DNA from: Paucibacter aquatile
GTDB lineage: Bacteria > Pseudomonadota > Gammaproteobacteria > Burkholderiales > Burkholderiaceae_C
Assembly (NCBI RefSeq): GCF_002885975.1
Contig: NZ_POSP01000003.1
Span: 2,542,001 to 2,606,000, forward strand
Reading direction: 5' to 3'
Length of the DNA: 64,000 bases
Positions 1 through 9,119 of the stretch are shown here, one piece after another (the stretch's first letter is position 1; each line of letters begins with the position of its first letter). Below the pieces are notes generated by a model. It did no database searches. It saw only the letters and a program-made list of their open reading frames with translations, and was not told the DNA's origin. Made by a program: the position numbers and the translations under genes.

Positions 1-361
1 CACCGGCCTGTCCGCCCGCAACCGCTCCACGGCGAGCGAGATGGCCAAGATCACCGCCGCCGCCGCGCGTTACCCGCAGATCAGCAAGCTCAGCAGCGAC
101 CTGAAGGAAAAGGTGCTGATCAACGGCCGGCCGGTCGAGTTCCGCAACACCAACCGCCTGGTCGGCCGCAAGGGCTGGGACATCCGCCTGTCCAAGACCG
201 GCTACACCGAAGAAGCCGGTCGCTGCCTGGCCTTGCGCATGAAGGATAAGGCGGGCCGCGATGTGACCCTGGTCTTGCTGGACGCCGATGGCTCGGCCGA
301 GCGCCTGGCCGACGCGGCCAAGATCCGCAAGTCCTTGGAACGAAGCCCCAAGAACGGTTGA
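1..361 (+). CDS. pbpG: D-alanyl-D-alanine endopeptidase (PBP7/DacA-like), C-terminal part
   Basis: The reading frame is open from base 2, so the gene starts before the window and only about 119 C-terminal residues are seen. They match the end of the penicillin-binding-protein 7/8 and DacA-type serine peptidase fold (S11 family), which trims peptidoglycan cross-links in the periplasm. The third active-site box is visible as Ser-Lys-Thr-Gly near base 191, followed by the usual Glu-Ala-Gly-Arg-Cys strand and a Val-Leu-Leu-Asp strand. The SxxK and SxN boxes must lie upstream, outside the window. The symbol is by family resemblance; other S11 members are possible. Confidence 0.8.
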   Translation, partial: TGLSARNRSTASEMAKITAAAARYPQISKLSSDLKEKVLINGRPVEFRNTNRLVGRKGWDIRLSKTGYTEEAGRCLALRMKDKAGRDVTLVLLDADGSAERLADAAKIRKSLERSPKNG

Positions 362-392
362 GCCCCCCCCCCGACGAAAGCGAAAGCCCTGC

Positions 393-953
393 ATGAACCC
401 CAGCACGTCTTCCAGCCAACTACCCGCCCGCCGGGTGCTGCTGCGCCCGGTCACCGAAGATGACCTGCCACGGTTGGCGGCCCAGGCGGGTGATCTGCGG
501 GATCGCACGGAGTTCGAAGGCTCCATGCTGCGCAGCCCGCAGTTCTTCAAGAAGCGCTTTGCCGAAGACGGCTTCTCCAGCAACGAGGCCGAGCGCCTGG
601 TCATCTGCGAGGCCGAGAGCGGCGAGCCGATCGGCTCTGCCTCGCATTTCCTGGCCCACCGCTACTCCAGCGCCCGCGAGCTGGGCTGGAAGATCGACGA
701 CCCCGCCCGCCGTGGCCAGGGCTGGGGCACGGCCGCCGCGCGCGCCCTGATCGACCATGTGTTTCATAACTTCGAGGTCCACCGTGTCTGCGCCGCGCTG
801 GCGCCGGGCAATCTGGCTTCGCGCCGGGTGGCCGAGAAAGCGGGCTTGCAGTTCGAGGGCCGGCTACGCGGCGTGATCTTCATCAACGGCCTCTACCTCG
901 ACAGCGAGGTCTTCGGCCTGCTGCGGCCGGAATGGCTGGCGCGCCGCAGCTGA
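393..953 (+). CDS. GNAT family N-acetyltransferase (RimJ/RimL-like)
   Basis: A 186-residue single-domain GNAT protein that would transfer acetyl from acetyl-CoA to an unknown amine, possibly a protein N-terminus or a small molecule. It opens with the RimJ-type strand (LLRPVTEDD). The acetyl-CoA loop appears as an Arg-Arg-Gly-Gln-Gly-Trp-Gly segment around residue 110, and the C-terminal Asn-Leu-Ala-Ser-Arg-Arg-Val-Ala-Glu-Lys-Ala-Gly helix follows. I chose the ATG at 393, 31 bases after the preceding gene, because the frame upstream reads as low-complexity Pro/Arg with no family match. It may be co-transcribed with the preceding endopeptidase gene. The substrate is unknown. Confidence 0.8.
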   Translation: MNPSTSSSQLPARRVLLRPVTEDDLPRLAAQAGDLRDRTEFEGSMLRSPQFFKKRFAEDGFSSNEAERLVICEAESGEPIGSASHFLAHRYSSARELGWKIDDPARRGQGWGTAAARALIDHVFHNFEVHRVCAALAPGNLASRRVAEKAGLQFEGRLRGVIFINGLYLDSEVFGLLRPEWLARRS

Positions 954-1114
954 AGCTGGCGCGCGCCCTCGGGCAGACCCTGTCCCTCTGAAGAGGGAGC
1001 GGCTTGCCGCCCCGCCAGCGGCCGGGCACACTGCCGGCGCTTCGCGCGCGCGAGGCTGCAAACCAGGAACAAGCGCCTTCGCTCGAAAGGCCGCACCGAG
1101 GGAGAGGACCCGCC

Positions 1115-2290
1115 ATGCTTGAACTGCCCGACGCCGCCTGCGTCCACGCACCCACGCCCGTCGCCGGCGCGGCGGCCCGCCCGCAGACCCTGAAGATCCA
1201 GTTCACCGGCAGTGGCAGCGAGTACTTCCGCATCTGGATCGTCAACCTGCTGCTGACCCTGGTAACCCTGGGGCTCTACCTGCCCTTCGCCAAGGTGCGG
1301 CGCCTGCGCTACTTCTACGCCAACACCCGTGTCGGCGGCCAGGCCCTGAGCTTTCATGGCCGGCCCTGGCCCATGTTCCGCGGCTTTGTGCTGCTGCTCC
1401 TGCTGGGCAGCGCCTACGGTCTGGCCGGTCATTTTTCGCCGGTCGCCGGCGTGCTGGCTTATCTGCTGCTGTGTGCGCTCTGGCCGGCACTCTGGCGCGC
1501 GGGCCTGCAGTTCCGACTGGGTAACACGCGCTGGCGTGGCCTGCGCCTGAGCTTTCAGGGCGATCTGGCCGGTGCCTACAAGGCGGTGGCGCCGCTCTAC
1601 ATCCCCGCCATGATGTTGATGACCGGCAGCGCCTGGCAGGCCTGGAATGACCCCATGGACCAAACAGGGCCAGGTGCCATGGTCGGTATGGTGGGTTTAC
1701 TCGGCATGGTCCTGCTCAGCCCCTACTTCATGGCCCGCATCAAGCGCTACCAGCATGAGGGCTACGGCTACGCCGATCAGCGCGGGCAGTTCCAAGTGGG
1801 CGCGGGAAAGTTCTACGGCCTGGTGCTCAAGGGCCTGCTGCTGTCCCTGCTGCCCCTGGCCATGGCCATCGGGATAGCCGTCGGCCTGGTGATGCTGCTG
1901 AAGCCCAGCGGAGCGGTGAATCCAGCCATCGGCCTGGGCATCGCGCTGTTGGCCTATCTGCTTTATTTCATGATGATCGGACCCTACTTCTCTGCCCGCA
2001 TGCAGAACCTCGTCTGGTCGGGTACACGCAGCGAGCGTCTGGAGTTCCACAGCCGACTGAGCTTTCGCAGCCTGCTCTGGCTGACCCTGGTCAACTGGCT
2101 GCTCACCGCCCTGACGCTGAGCCTGTACCGCCCCTTCGCCGCCATCCGCACCGCACGGCTGCGCCTAGAGGCCGTGTCCCTGGAAGTGCATGGGGATATC
2201 GAAGCGTGGCGCGCGCAGGCGCAAGAAGCCCACAACGATGCCAGCGGCGAGGCCGCCGGTGACTTCTTCGGCTTTGACATGGGATGGTGA
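1115..2290 (+). CDS. DUF898 (YjgN-like) polytopic membrane protein
   Basis: A 391-residue inner-membrane protein of the DUF898/YjgN family, whose function is not established. The N-terminal 25 residues are soluble; several hydrophobic helices follow. The conserved family pattern appears twice: an FTGSGSEYFRIWIVN-type start with a basic Val-Arg-Arg-Leu-Arg-Tyr-Phe loop near residue 70, and a second F.S.LSFRSLLW.T.VNWL copy near residue 310, so the protein is an internal duplication. The ATG at 1115 follows a GGGAGAGG ribosome site. Its last seven bases overlap the start of the M48 peptidase gene, an arrangement implying translational coupling. The acidic-aromatic C-terminus (FFGFDMGW) is typical of the family. 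Confidence 0.85.
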   Translation: MLELPDAACVHAPTPVAGAAARPQTLKIQFTGSGSEYFRIWIVNLLLTLVTLGLYLPFAKVRRLRYFYANTRVGGQALSFHGRPWPMFRGFVLLLLLGSAYGLAGHFSPVAGVLAYLLLCALWPALWRAGLQFRLGNTRWRGLRLSFQGDLAGAYKAVAPLYIPAMMLMTGSAWQAWNDPMDQTGPGAMVGMVGLLGMVLLSPYFMARIKRYQHEGYGYADQRGQFQVGAGKFYGLVLKGLLLSLLPLAMAIGIAVGLVMLLKPSGAVNPAIGLGIALLAYLLYFMMIGPYFSARMQNLVWSGTRSERLEFHSRLSFRSLLWLTLVNWLLTALTLSLYRPFAAIRTARLRLEAVSLEVHGDIEAWRAQAQEAHNDASGEAAGDFFGFDMGW

Positions 2291-3420
2291 GTCCGCCCGT
2301 ATCACCCCCGTCCTGGCGCGGGGAGCCGCGTCTGCGCGCGCAATGGTTTGATGGCCGCAGCGCCCAGGCCCAGCCTGTCTGGGCCTGGCTTGGCGAGGAC
2401 GGACGCTGGCTGTGTCTGCAAGCGGCGGCAGACCCTTCGCATGCGCCCCCAGCGGCCGTGCTGGCCTGCCATGCCGCACGCGAGGTGGTCTGGCCCGAAC
2501 GCCTGCGCCATGGCGAGCGCCAGGCCCTGCTGCCCGACGGCAGCATGCTTTGCGAGGACCCGGCCGACGAGGGCCGCCAACGCTGGGATGCCTGGGCACA
2601 GGCCTCCGGCCTGCGCGACAGCCTGACCGTGCGCAGCATGCGCAGCTGGCGCCTGGTCGGCGTGAGCGTGCTGCTGAGTGCGGGCCTGCTCGCATCGGCC
2701 TGGGTCTGGGGCATCCCCTGGGTGGCGCAAGCCGGTGCGGCACTGATCCCCAACGCCGTGGAGCAGCAGATCGCCAGCGAGGCGCTGGACCATGTCGACC
2801 GCATGTGGCTCAAGCCCAGCACGCTGAGCGAGGCGCGGCGAGAAGAGATCACACGGCGCCTGGCCGCGGCCGTGCGCCGCGACGAGATCCTGCGTGCCGG
2901 GCTGGAGCCGCAGGCCACCGCCTTGCCGGCCTACCGCCTGCATTTCCGTGCCGGCCCCAAGGCCCTGGGGCCCAATGCCTTTGCCCTGCCCGGCGGCGAC
3001 ATCGTGCTGACCGATGCCTTGGTCGAGCTGGCCGAGGGCGAGCCCGACATCATCACTGGCGTGCTGGCCCATGAGCTGGGCCATGTGCGCCACCGCCACG
3101 GCATGCGCCTGGTGCTGCAGGCCGGCATGGTGGCCGGCGTGAGCGGGCTGCTGGTCGGTGATTTTTCGGCCCTGCTGGCCGGCTTGCCGGCCTGGCTGGC
3201 CCAGGCCGATTACTCGCGCGAGTTCGAACGCGAGGCCGATCTGCACGCCCGCCAGATGCTGCAGGCGGCCGGCATCTCGCCGCGGGTGATGGTGCGCTTT
3301 TTCGAGCGCCTCGATGCCTATCAAGAGCAGCAGGGCCGGGACAAGTCGCCCTTGCCCATGGCCTTCGCCAGCCATCCGGCGAACGCCGAACGCATCGCCT
3401 TCTTCAACGCGGCGCCTTGA
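2284..3420 (+). CDS. M48 family membrane-anchored zinc metallopeptidase
   Basis: A 378-residue peptidase of the M48 (HtpX/Oma1/BepA) clan. Residues 1-110 form a small beta-rich N-terminal region, a hydrophobic helix lies near residue 125, and the catalytic domain follows. The zinc motif His-Glu-Leu-Gly-His sits near residue 262, and the third ligand region Arg-Glu-Ala-Asp (REFEREADLHA) near residue 317. The family degrades misfolded envelope proteins. Its start overlaps the end of the DUF898 gene (ATGGTGA), and this pairing suggests one two-gene unit, perhaps a membrane quality-control pair; that joint role is inference. It converges on the pullulanase gene with 27 bases between the stops. 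Confidence 0.88.
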   Translation: MVSPPVSPPSWRGEPRLRAQWFDGRSAQAQPVWAWLGEDGRWLCLQAAADPSHAPPAAVLACHAAREVVWPERLRHGERQALLPDGSMLCEDPADEGRQRWDAWAQASGLRDSLTVRSMRSWRLVGVSVLLSAGLLASAWVWGIPWVAQAGAALIPNAVEQQIASEALDHVDRMWLKPSTLSEARREEITRRLAAAVRRDEILRAGLEPQATALPAYRLHFRAGPKALGPNAFALPGGDIVLTDALVELAEGEPDIITGVLAHELGHVRHRHGMRLVLQAGMVAGVSGLLVGDFSALLAGLPAWLAQADYSREFEREADLHARQMLQAAGISPRVMVRFFERLDAYQEQQGRDKSPLPMAFASHPANAERIAFFNAAP

Positions 3421-3447
3421 CGAAACAGCGCCGCGCTGAAAGCGCAC

Positions 3448-6400
3448 TCAAGGCCGCACGAACACCACCGCCGTGCGCGCCGGCAGGCTCAGCACACCGC
3501 TGGCCGCATCAAAACTGGCCTGGCGCGCGCGCGCATCGGCTGCACCCACTGCCAGATGCACCGGGTGCAGCTGCAGGGCATGGCCGAGCAAGCCTGGCAC
3601 CGTCAGCTGCTTGGCCTGCTTGTCCACATTGATGGCATAGACCAGTTCCTGGAAACCGGCGCCGGCATAGCCCTGGCCGTCGATCTGACCGATCAGCACC
3701 GTGGCTTCCTGGGCGGAGCCGGTGTTGTGGAACTTGAGCCGGGCCTTGATGTCCGCAGCGCTGCGCAGGCGCAAGAGGCTGCTGCTCTTGCGGATGGCCA
3801 GCAGGTCGCGGAAGACATCGCGGGTCCAGGCGATGTCCGCCGCGGCAGGCTTGATCAGCGGGTCGGCCAGCAGCGGGCGCAGCAGCGGCCAGTTGTCGCC
3901 GTTGTCGCGCTGCGGCGGCAGGCCGACGCCGAAGTTGTTGTCGGCATAGCTCCAGTCCAGGCGGTTGAACCAGTCGCCCGAGTCATAGCTGTTGCGGTCC
4001 ATGGACTTGCTGCGCAAGGTGTCCACGCCGGCATGGAAGTAGGCCACACCCTGGCTGAAGGCATTGATGGCCATGCCCAGCGCCTGCACGCGGGCACGGT
4101 CTTCTCGGCTGGTTCCGGCGGGCAGCTTGAAGACGTTGTTGTCGAACAGGCTGGTGTTGTCGTGGTTCTCCACATAATTGACCACCTCACCGGGCTCCAG
4201 CACATAGCCGGCCGGCAGGCCGCCGACATTGATCTGCTCCAGGCGCAGGTTTGCATCCCAGCTGGTCTGCAGCTCGTAGCTGCGGATGGAGCCGGCCAGC
4301 GAGGCCTTGATCTGGTCGCCATGCCACATCAGGTCGCCCCGGGTCTTGCCGCCGCCGAAGGCATTGGCGTCATAGAACAGGCCGTTGATGAAGCCCTGGT
4401 TGGCGAACTGGTTGTTGCCGCTGTCGAAGGAGCTGCCGCCACGCACGGCGTCGCGGATGAAGGGGTTGAAGCTGCCGATGCCGGTGCCGTTCAGGCCCAG
4501 CATATCGGCCTGCACAAAGCGCGCGCCATTGGCCACCTCGCCAAAATTCCAGCCCTCACCGAGGATCTGCACCGGGCGGCCGCTGGCGCGTTCGACGGCG
4601 GCCTTGAGATCCACCATCACCGAGCGCGGATGGTGGCCCATGATGTCGAAGCGCAGCGAGCTGATGTGATAGTCGCGCACCCAGACGATGGCCGAGTCGA
4701 TCATCAGCTTGGCCATCATGCGGTTCTCGGCCGCGGTGTTCTCGCAGCAGGTGGAGCGCTCGATGCCGCCGCTGGCATTCAGGCGGTGGTAGTAGCCGGG
4801 CACCACCTTGTCCAGCACCGAGGCGCTGTTCAGGCCGGAGGCGCTGGTGTGGTTGTAGACCATGTCCATGCCCACGCGCAGGCCGGCGGCGTTGAGCGCC
4901 TGCACCATGCGGCGGAACTCGACGACGCGCGCGGCCGGGTCGGCCACACTGCTGGCATAGCTGCCTTCCGGCGTGGTGAAGTGGTAGGGGTCATAACCCC
5001 AGTTGAAACAGTCGCTGCCGGCCGTGGCGCTGACCAGGGCCTGCTGGGCCTCGCCGTCGGCGCTGCCGCTGGGATTGGGCGTCACGCAGCCTTTCTCGGG
5101 CACGCTGGCGATGTCGAAGACGGGCAGCAGATGCACATCCGTGAGCCCGCTCTGGGCCAGGGCGCGCAGATGCTTCATGCCGTTCGAGTTGCTCTCGGCA
5201 AAGGCCAGGTACTTGCCGCGCTTGTCGGCCGGCACGGTCGGGTCGTTGACCGAGAAGTCACGCACATGCAGCTCGTAGATGCTCATGTCCGGCGTGGCCT
5301 GCACGGTGGCGGGCGGCTGACTGGCGTCCCAGCCGGCGGGCTTGAAGCTGGCGCTTTGCAGATCGGCCACCACGCTTTGCTGGCTGCCCAGGGTCAGGGC
5401 CAGGGAATAGGGGTCGGTGACCAGGCTGCGCACCAGGCCGACGCCGCGCACAAACACCGTCACGGCATAGCGGTAGCTGCGGCCGTTCAGCTCACCGGCC
5501 AGGCTGGCGCTCCAGGCGCCGGTGGCCGGGTCGCGCTGCAGGTCCACCGTCTGGCTGCGGCTGAGGAAGGGGTTGCTGCTCGGTGCGGTGACGACCACTT
5601 GCACGGCCTGGGCCGTGGGCGCCCAGAGCTTGAACTGGGTGCGGCCGTTCTTCACCGTCGCGCCGTAATCGTTCACCTCGGCGGCAGCGCTGTAGAGGTC
5701 GTCAAGCGCGCCGGCGATCTGCGCGGTGCTGGCGTTCTGCACCTGGCCGGCTGCGTTTTCCTGCACCAGCACCAGCTGCTGGGTGTGCAGCTGCGGCAGG
5801 CGCGGCAGATCGGCCTCCCGCACCTGGAACACACCGCCCGCCGCCACGTACTTGAAACGCAGGGCCTCGGCCGCCGGCACATTGCCGCTGAAGGCATCGA
5901 GGGTGATGGCGCCATCGGCACCGCTGACCGGTGCATCCTTGGCCACCACGATCTGGCCGGTGGCCGAGTGGTAGAGCTTGACCACCGTGCCGGCCGGCGC
6001 GGAGGCCGCGAACACACGCGGCCATTGCAGCAGGCGGCGGTTGAGCCAGACGGCGCGGGCGTCGCTGCTGGAGACCGAGCGCAGATCAGGCGGTGCGGTG
6101 TAGACGGTGGCGTCCTGCTGCACCAGCCAGATCTCGCCGACCTGGTTCTGGATCTTCAGGCCGGCGTAGTCGACGCGGATGTTGTTGTCGCGGCCGTCCT
6201 TGTCGTTCTGGTTCGGCGCCATGCCGTGGATGATGAACTCCAGGGCCTTGCGGCTGGCATCGTCGCGCGGGTTGAGCACGGGGATGTCAAAGACGATCTC
6301 GCCCGCGCCGGCCGCATAGCCCGGCATGGCGTTGAAGGCCACGGGCGCACCCCATTGGTCGATGGGCAGGCCGGCCGGCAGCGCGGCGACATTGAGGCCG

Positions 6401-7113
6401 CTGCCGTTCCACAGATGCAAGCCCCAGCTGCTGTAGCCACCGTCGAAGCGCTGGTAGTGCACGCGCACGGTGTGCAGATTCGGCACAGGCAGGCCCAGCG
6501 GGTTGCTGGTGTAGGTGACGTTGTCACCCTCGACGCGCCAGATCTCGTTGGCGCCGGGCTTGAGCACATAGCTCTGGTCGGCACCGCCCCAGTCCTTCCA
6601 ATCGCCCTTGTGCAGCAGGTAGCCGACCGTGCCACTGTCGGCGGCCAGGGGCACGTCGTAGATGGCGCCGAAGTCATCGCTGCCGCTGGCGTTCCAGCCG
6701 CCGTTCCAGGCCGGGCTTTGCGCCGCACCCCAGCTGTGCAGCTGCCAGCCGCTGGTGTCGCCATCGGCACGGCGGTAGTGCACGCGCAGCGAGGTGCCGG
6801 CTTCGGTGGCCACGCGGGCGGCAGCAGCCTTGACACGGCTGCTGGGCTGCACGGCGGGCGTGGCGGGCACCGAGGGCACCGGGATCAACACCGTGGTGTT
6901 GGCATCGATCACCCGCGGGCCGGCGCCGGCCAGCCCCTCGGGGGCCGCGGCCGTTGCAGCGGCCGCGGCCTGGCTCATCGTCGAGGGCCCCGCCTCCTCG
7001 GCCTGACCGCCGCCACAGGCGCTCAAGACCACGCAGGCCAGGCCCACGCAAACGCCGCGGGCCTGATGAGCCAACCACCGGGCCGCGCGGGCCCATTCCA
7101 GGTGCATACCCAT
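3448..7113 (-). CDS. pulA: Pullulanase type I, exported lipoprotein (GH13, CBM41)
   Basis: A 1221-residue starch-debranching enzyme that hydrolyses alpha-1,6 links in pullulan and branched glucans. The N-terminus is a lipoprotein signal ending in Leu-Ser-Ala-Cys (Cys33), so it should be lipid-anchored. Two CBM41/PUD carbohydrate-binding modules follow (about residues 105-205 and 210-345), then an E-set domain and the catalytic barrel. Diagnostic motifs: FNWGYDP (about 704), MDMVYNHT, LRFDIMG with the nucleophile Asp (about 821), ILGEGW with the acid Glu (about 851) and ENHDN (about 983). A C-terminal beta domain (DUF3372-like) closes the protein. No malto-oligosaccharide genes lie beside it. 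The start could be Met1 or Met3. Confidence 0.95.
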   Translation of the reverse strand: MGMHLEWARAARWLAHQARGVCVGLACVVLSACGGGQAEEAGPSTMSQAAAAATAAAPEGLAGAGPRVIDANTTVLIPVPSVPATPAVQPSSRVKAAAARVATEAGTSLRVHYRRADGDTSGWQLHSWGAAQSPAWNGGWNASGSDDFGAIYDVPLAADSGTVGYLLHKGDWKDWGGADQSYVLKPGANEIWRVEGDNVTYTSNPLGLPVPNLHTVRVHYQRFDGGYSSWGLHLWNGSGLNVAALPAGLPIDQWGAPVAFNAMPGYAAGAGEIVFDIPVLNPRDDASRKALEFIIHGMAPNQNDKDGRDNNIRVDYAGLKIQNQVGEIWLVQQDATVYTAPPDLRSVSSSDARAVWLNRRLLQWPRVFAASAPAGTVVKLYHSATGQIVVAKDAPVSGADGAITLDAFSGNVPAAEALRFKYVAAGGVFQVREADLPRLPQLHTQQLVLVQENAAGQVQNASTAQIAGALDDLYSAAAEVNDYGATVKNGRTQFKLWAPTAQAVQVVVTAPSSNPFLSRSQTVDLQRDPATGAWSASLAGELNGRSYRYAVTVFVRGVGLVRSLVTDPYSLALTLGSQQSVVADLQSASFKPAGWDASQPPATVQATPDMSIYELHVRDFSVNDPTVPADKRGKYLAFAESNSNGMKHLRALAQSGLTDVHLLPVFDIASVPEKGCVTPNPSGSADGEAQQALVSATAGSDCFNWGYDPYHFTTPEGSYASSVADPAARVVEFRRMVQALNAAGLRVGMDMVYNHTSASGLNSASVLDKVVPGYYHRLNASGGIERSTCCENTAAENRMMAKLMIDSAIVWVRDYHISSLRFDIMGHHPRSVMVDLKAAVERASGRPVQILGEGWNFGEVANGARFVQADMLGLNGTGIGSFNPFIRDAVRGGSSFDSGNNQFANQGFINGLFYDANAFGGGKTRGDLMWHGDQIKASLAGSIRSYELQTSWDANLRLEQINVGGLPAGYVLEPGEVVNYVENHDNTSLFDNNVFKLPAGTSREDRARVQALGMAINAFSQGVAYFHAGVDTLRSKSMDRNSYDSGDWFNRLDWSYADNNFGVGLPPQRDNGDNWPLLRPLLADPLIKPAAADIAWTRDVFRDLLAIRKSSSLLRLRSAADIKARLKFHNTGSAQEATVLIGQIDGQGYAGAGFQELVYAINVDKQAKQLTVPGLLGHALQLHPVHLAVGAADARARQASFDAASGVLSLPARTAVVFVRP

Positions 7114-7252
7114 GTCTGTTCTTCCTTGCGTTCGAGGAGAGCCGCGCGCAGAGCATCGGGCGCGCCATCTGGCCGCTCACTCGCCCTCGCACCGTGCGCC
7201 CAGCACCGGGCCACGAGCGTGGCTGGTTCAGGCAGCGCGATGCTAGTGAAGT

Positions 7253-7316
7253 AAAACTACATTCGATAGCTGGTGGTTTCCCGGTATTTATTCACGATGA
7301 AAACAATATTTGTAGT
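7253..7316. promoter_or_regulatory. AT-rich putative control region upstream of pulA
   Basis: The 454-base gap between pulA (leftward) and purB (rightward) holds no gene, but bases 7245-7325 are strikingly AT-rich for this genome. Within it ACTACA (7256-7261) and its complement TGTAGT (7311-7316) lie 55 bases apart, about five helical turns, as would suit a looping or paired operator. An AT-rich patch this far (about 140-200 bases) from the pulA start could hold the pulA promoter and a sugar-responsive site. No regulator is identified, so this is a weak call. Confidence 0.3.
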
Positions 7317-7384
7317 CAAAGTACGAGATCAAAAGCGCAAGCCGCGGCAGCGACTCGACGCCACGCGGGCGGCAGGCACGCGGT

Positions 7385-7414
7385 TTTCATCGCCCTGTCA
7401 TCGCCGGTTAAAAT
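7385..7414 (+). promoter_or_regulatory. Candidate sigma-70 promoter of purB
   Basis: TAAAAT at 7409-7414 resembles a -10 box. TTTCAT at 7385-7390, 18 bases upstream, is a poor -35. It lies 154 bases before the purB ATG, leaving a long leader in which I see no recognisable riboswitch. Confidence 0.3.
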
Positions 7415-7567
7415 CTGCGGGTTTTTCCTGAGCCGGTGGCGGCGCGCGCCCTTCTTTGTTTGACGACGGGTGAGCGCGTTTCGCTGCAGCAGTCTGGCCG
7501 GCCGGAAGCTCAGCGCCCTCTGCACCTCCCCCTCATCAGCCCTGGCGGCCCGCAGCCGCCCACTGCC

Positions 7568-8953
7568 ATGACCACCCAGTCCAACGCCTCGCTCTCCTCG
7601 ATCAGCGCCCTCTCGCCCCTGGATGGCCGCTACGCCGCACGCGTGGCGCCGCTGCGCCCGCTGCTGTCCGAGTACGGCCTGATGCACCGCCGCGTGCAGG
7701 TCGAAGTCGAGTGGTTCATCGCCCTGTCCGACGCCGGCTTTGCCGAATTCAAGCCCTTGAGCGAAGCCGCTCGCGGCCTGCTGCGCGGCCTGGTGGCCCG
7801 CTTCTCGGAAGCTGACGCGCAAGCGATCAAGGACATCGAGAAGACCACCAACCACGACGTCAAGGCGGTCGAGTACTGGCTCAAGGCCCGCTTCGACGCC
7901 AGCGCCGAGCTGAAGGCGGCCGGCGAGTTCGTGCACTTCGCCTGCACCAGCGAAGACATCAACAACACCAGCCACGGCCTGATGCTCAAGGCAGCGCGCC
8001 AGGACGTGCTGCTGCCCACGGTGGACCGCATCATCGCCAAGCTGGGCGAGATGGCCCATGCCACTGCCGCCACGCCCATGCTCAGCCGCACGCACGGACA
8101 GACCGCCAGCCCCACCACCGTGGGCAAGGAGATCGCCAACGTCGTGGCCCGCCTGCGCACGGCGCGCACCCGCATCGCCGAGGTGAAACTGCTGGCCAAG
8201 ATGAACGGCGCCGTCGGTAACTACAACGCCCACCTGAGCGCCTGGCCCGAGTTCGACTGGGAGGCGTTCAGCCAGCGCGTGATCGAAGGCCAGCTGGGCC
8301 TCACCTTCAACCCCTACACCATCCAGATCGAGCCGCACGACTACATGGCCGAGCTGTTCGACGCGACCACGCGCCTGAACACCATCCTGATCGACTGGTC
8401 ACGCGATGTCTGGGGTTATGTCTCGCTGGGTTACTTCAAGCAGCGCACCAAGGCCGGCGAGATCGGTTCCTCGACCATGCCGCACAAGGTCAACCCGATC
8501 GACTTCGAAAACGCCGAGGGCAACTTCGGCCTGGCCAATGCCTTGCTGACCCACCTGAGCCAGAAGCTGCCCATCAGCCGCTGGCAGCGTGACCTGACCG
8601 ACTCCACCGTGCTGCGCAATATGGGCGTGGCCATCGGTTACGCCGTGCTGGGCTATGAATCCCTGCTCAAGGGCCTGGACAAGCTGGAGCTGAACGAAGC
8701 CGCCCTGGCGCAAGACCTGGACAGCGCCTGGGAAGTGCTGGCCGAGCCCATCCAGACCGTGATGCGCCGCTATGCCCTGCCCAACCCCTACGAGCGCCTG
8801 AAGGAGCTGACCCGCGGCAAGGCCATCACGGCCGAATCGATCCGCGAGTTCATCACCGGCCTGGAACTGCCCGAAGCCGAAAAGACCCGCTTGCTGGCCA
8901 TGACCCCAGGCAGCTACACCGGCAAGGCCGAAGAGCTGGCGCGCCGCATCTGA
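7568..8953 (+). CDS. purB: Adenylosuccinate lyase
   Basis: A 461-residue cytosolic enzyme of the fumarase/aspartase superfamily. It acts twice in purine synthesis: it splits SAICAR to AICAR and adenylosuccinate to AMP, releasing fumarate. The start is typical of the proteobacterial PurB group (SALSPLDGRYA). The family signature loop Ser-Ser-x-Met-Pro-His-Lys-x-Asn-Pro is present near residue 300, and the catalytic His region (SRTHGQTASP) near residue 175. ATG 7568 was chosen over upstream in-frame codons because conserved sequence begins there. It is a single-gene unit with two hairpins directly after the stop. Confidence 0.97.
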   Translation: MTTQSNASLSSISALSPLDGRYAARVAPLRPLLSEYGLMHRRVQVEVEWFIALSDAGFAEFKPLSEAARGLLRGLVARFSEADAQAIKDIEKTTNHDVKAVEYWLKARFDASAELKAAGEFVHFACTSEDINNTSHGLMLKAARQDVLLPTVDRIIAKLGEMAHATAATPMLSRTHGQTASPTTVGKEIANVVARLRTARTRIAEVKLLAKMNGAVGNYNAHLSAWPEFDWEAFSQRVIEGQLGLTFNPYTIQIEPHDYMAELFDATTRLNTILIDWSRDVWGYVSLGYFKQRTKAGEIGSSTMPHKVNPIDFENAEGNFGLANALLTHLSQKLPISRWQRDLTDSTVLRNMGVAIGYAVLGYESLLKGLDKLELNEAALAQDLDSAWEVLAEPIQTVMRRYALPNPYERLKELTRGKAITAESIREFITGLELPEAEKTRLLAMTPGSYTGKAEELARRI

Positions 8954-8975
8954 GCCTGAACCGCTCGCGCCGTGC

Positions 8976-8996
8976 AAAGCCCGCCACCCGGGCTTT
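8976..8996 (+). terminator. Hairpin after purB
   Basis: An 8-base-pair perfect stem (AAAGCCCG with CGGGCTTT) and 5-base loop lies 22 bases after the purB stop. It has no long T run, so it may help a second terminator just downstream. Confidence 0.55.
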
Positions 8997-9007
8997 CACC
9001 GATCACC

Positions 9008-9030
9008 AGCGCCCTCCGGGGCGCTTTTTT
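9008..9030 (+). terminator. Rho-independent terminator of purB
   Basis: AGCGCCC pairs perfectly with GGGCGCT around a 4-base loop, followed at once by a run of six T. This is a textbook intrinsic terminator and isolates purB from the PEP-CTERM gene that follows. Confidence 0.88.
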
Positions 9031-9119
9031 CTGGGTGTCTTTCCGTAGTGTCGTCGCCGCGCCCGGTGCCATGATGCCGCGTCTGCTTGCTTCACAGCGC
9101 CACCCCGGGAGGTATCGCC

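Noticed and set aside
3556..7254. 1232-codon open frame opposite the pullulanase gene
   Set aside because: The protein is His/Gly/Ala/Val-rich without domains and lies antisense to a gene with all GH13 motifs; such long shadow frames are normal at this GC content.
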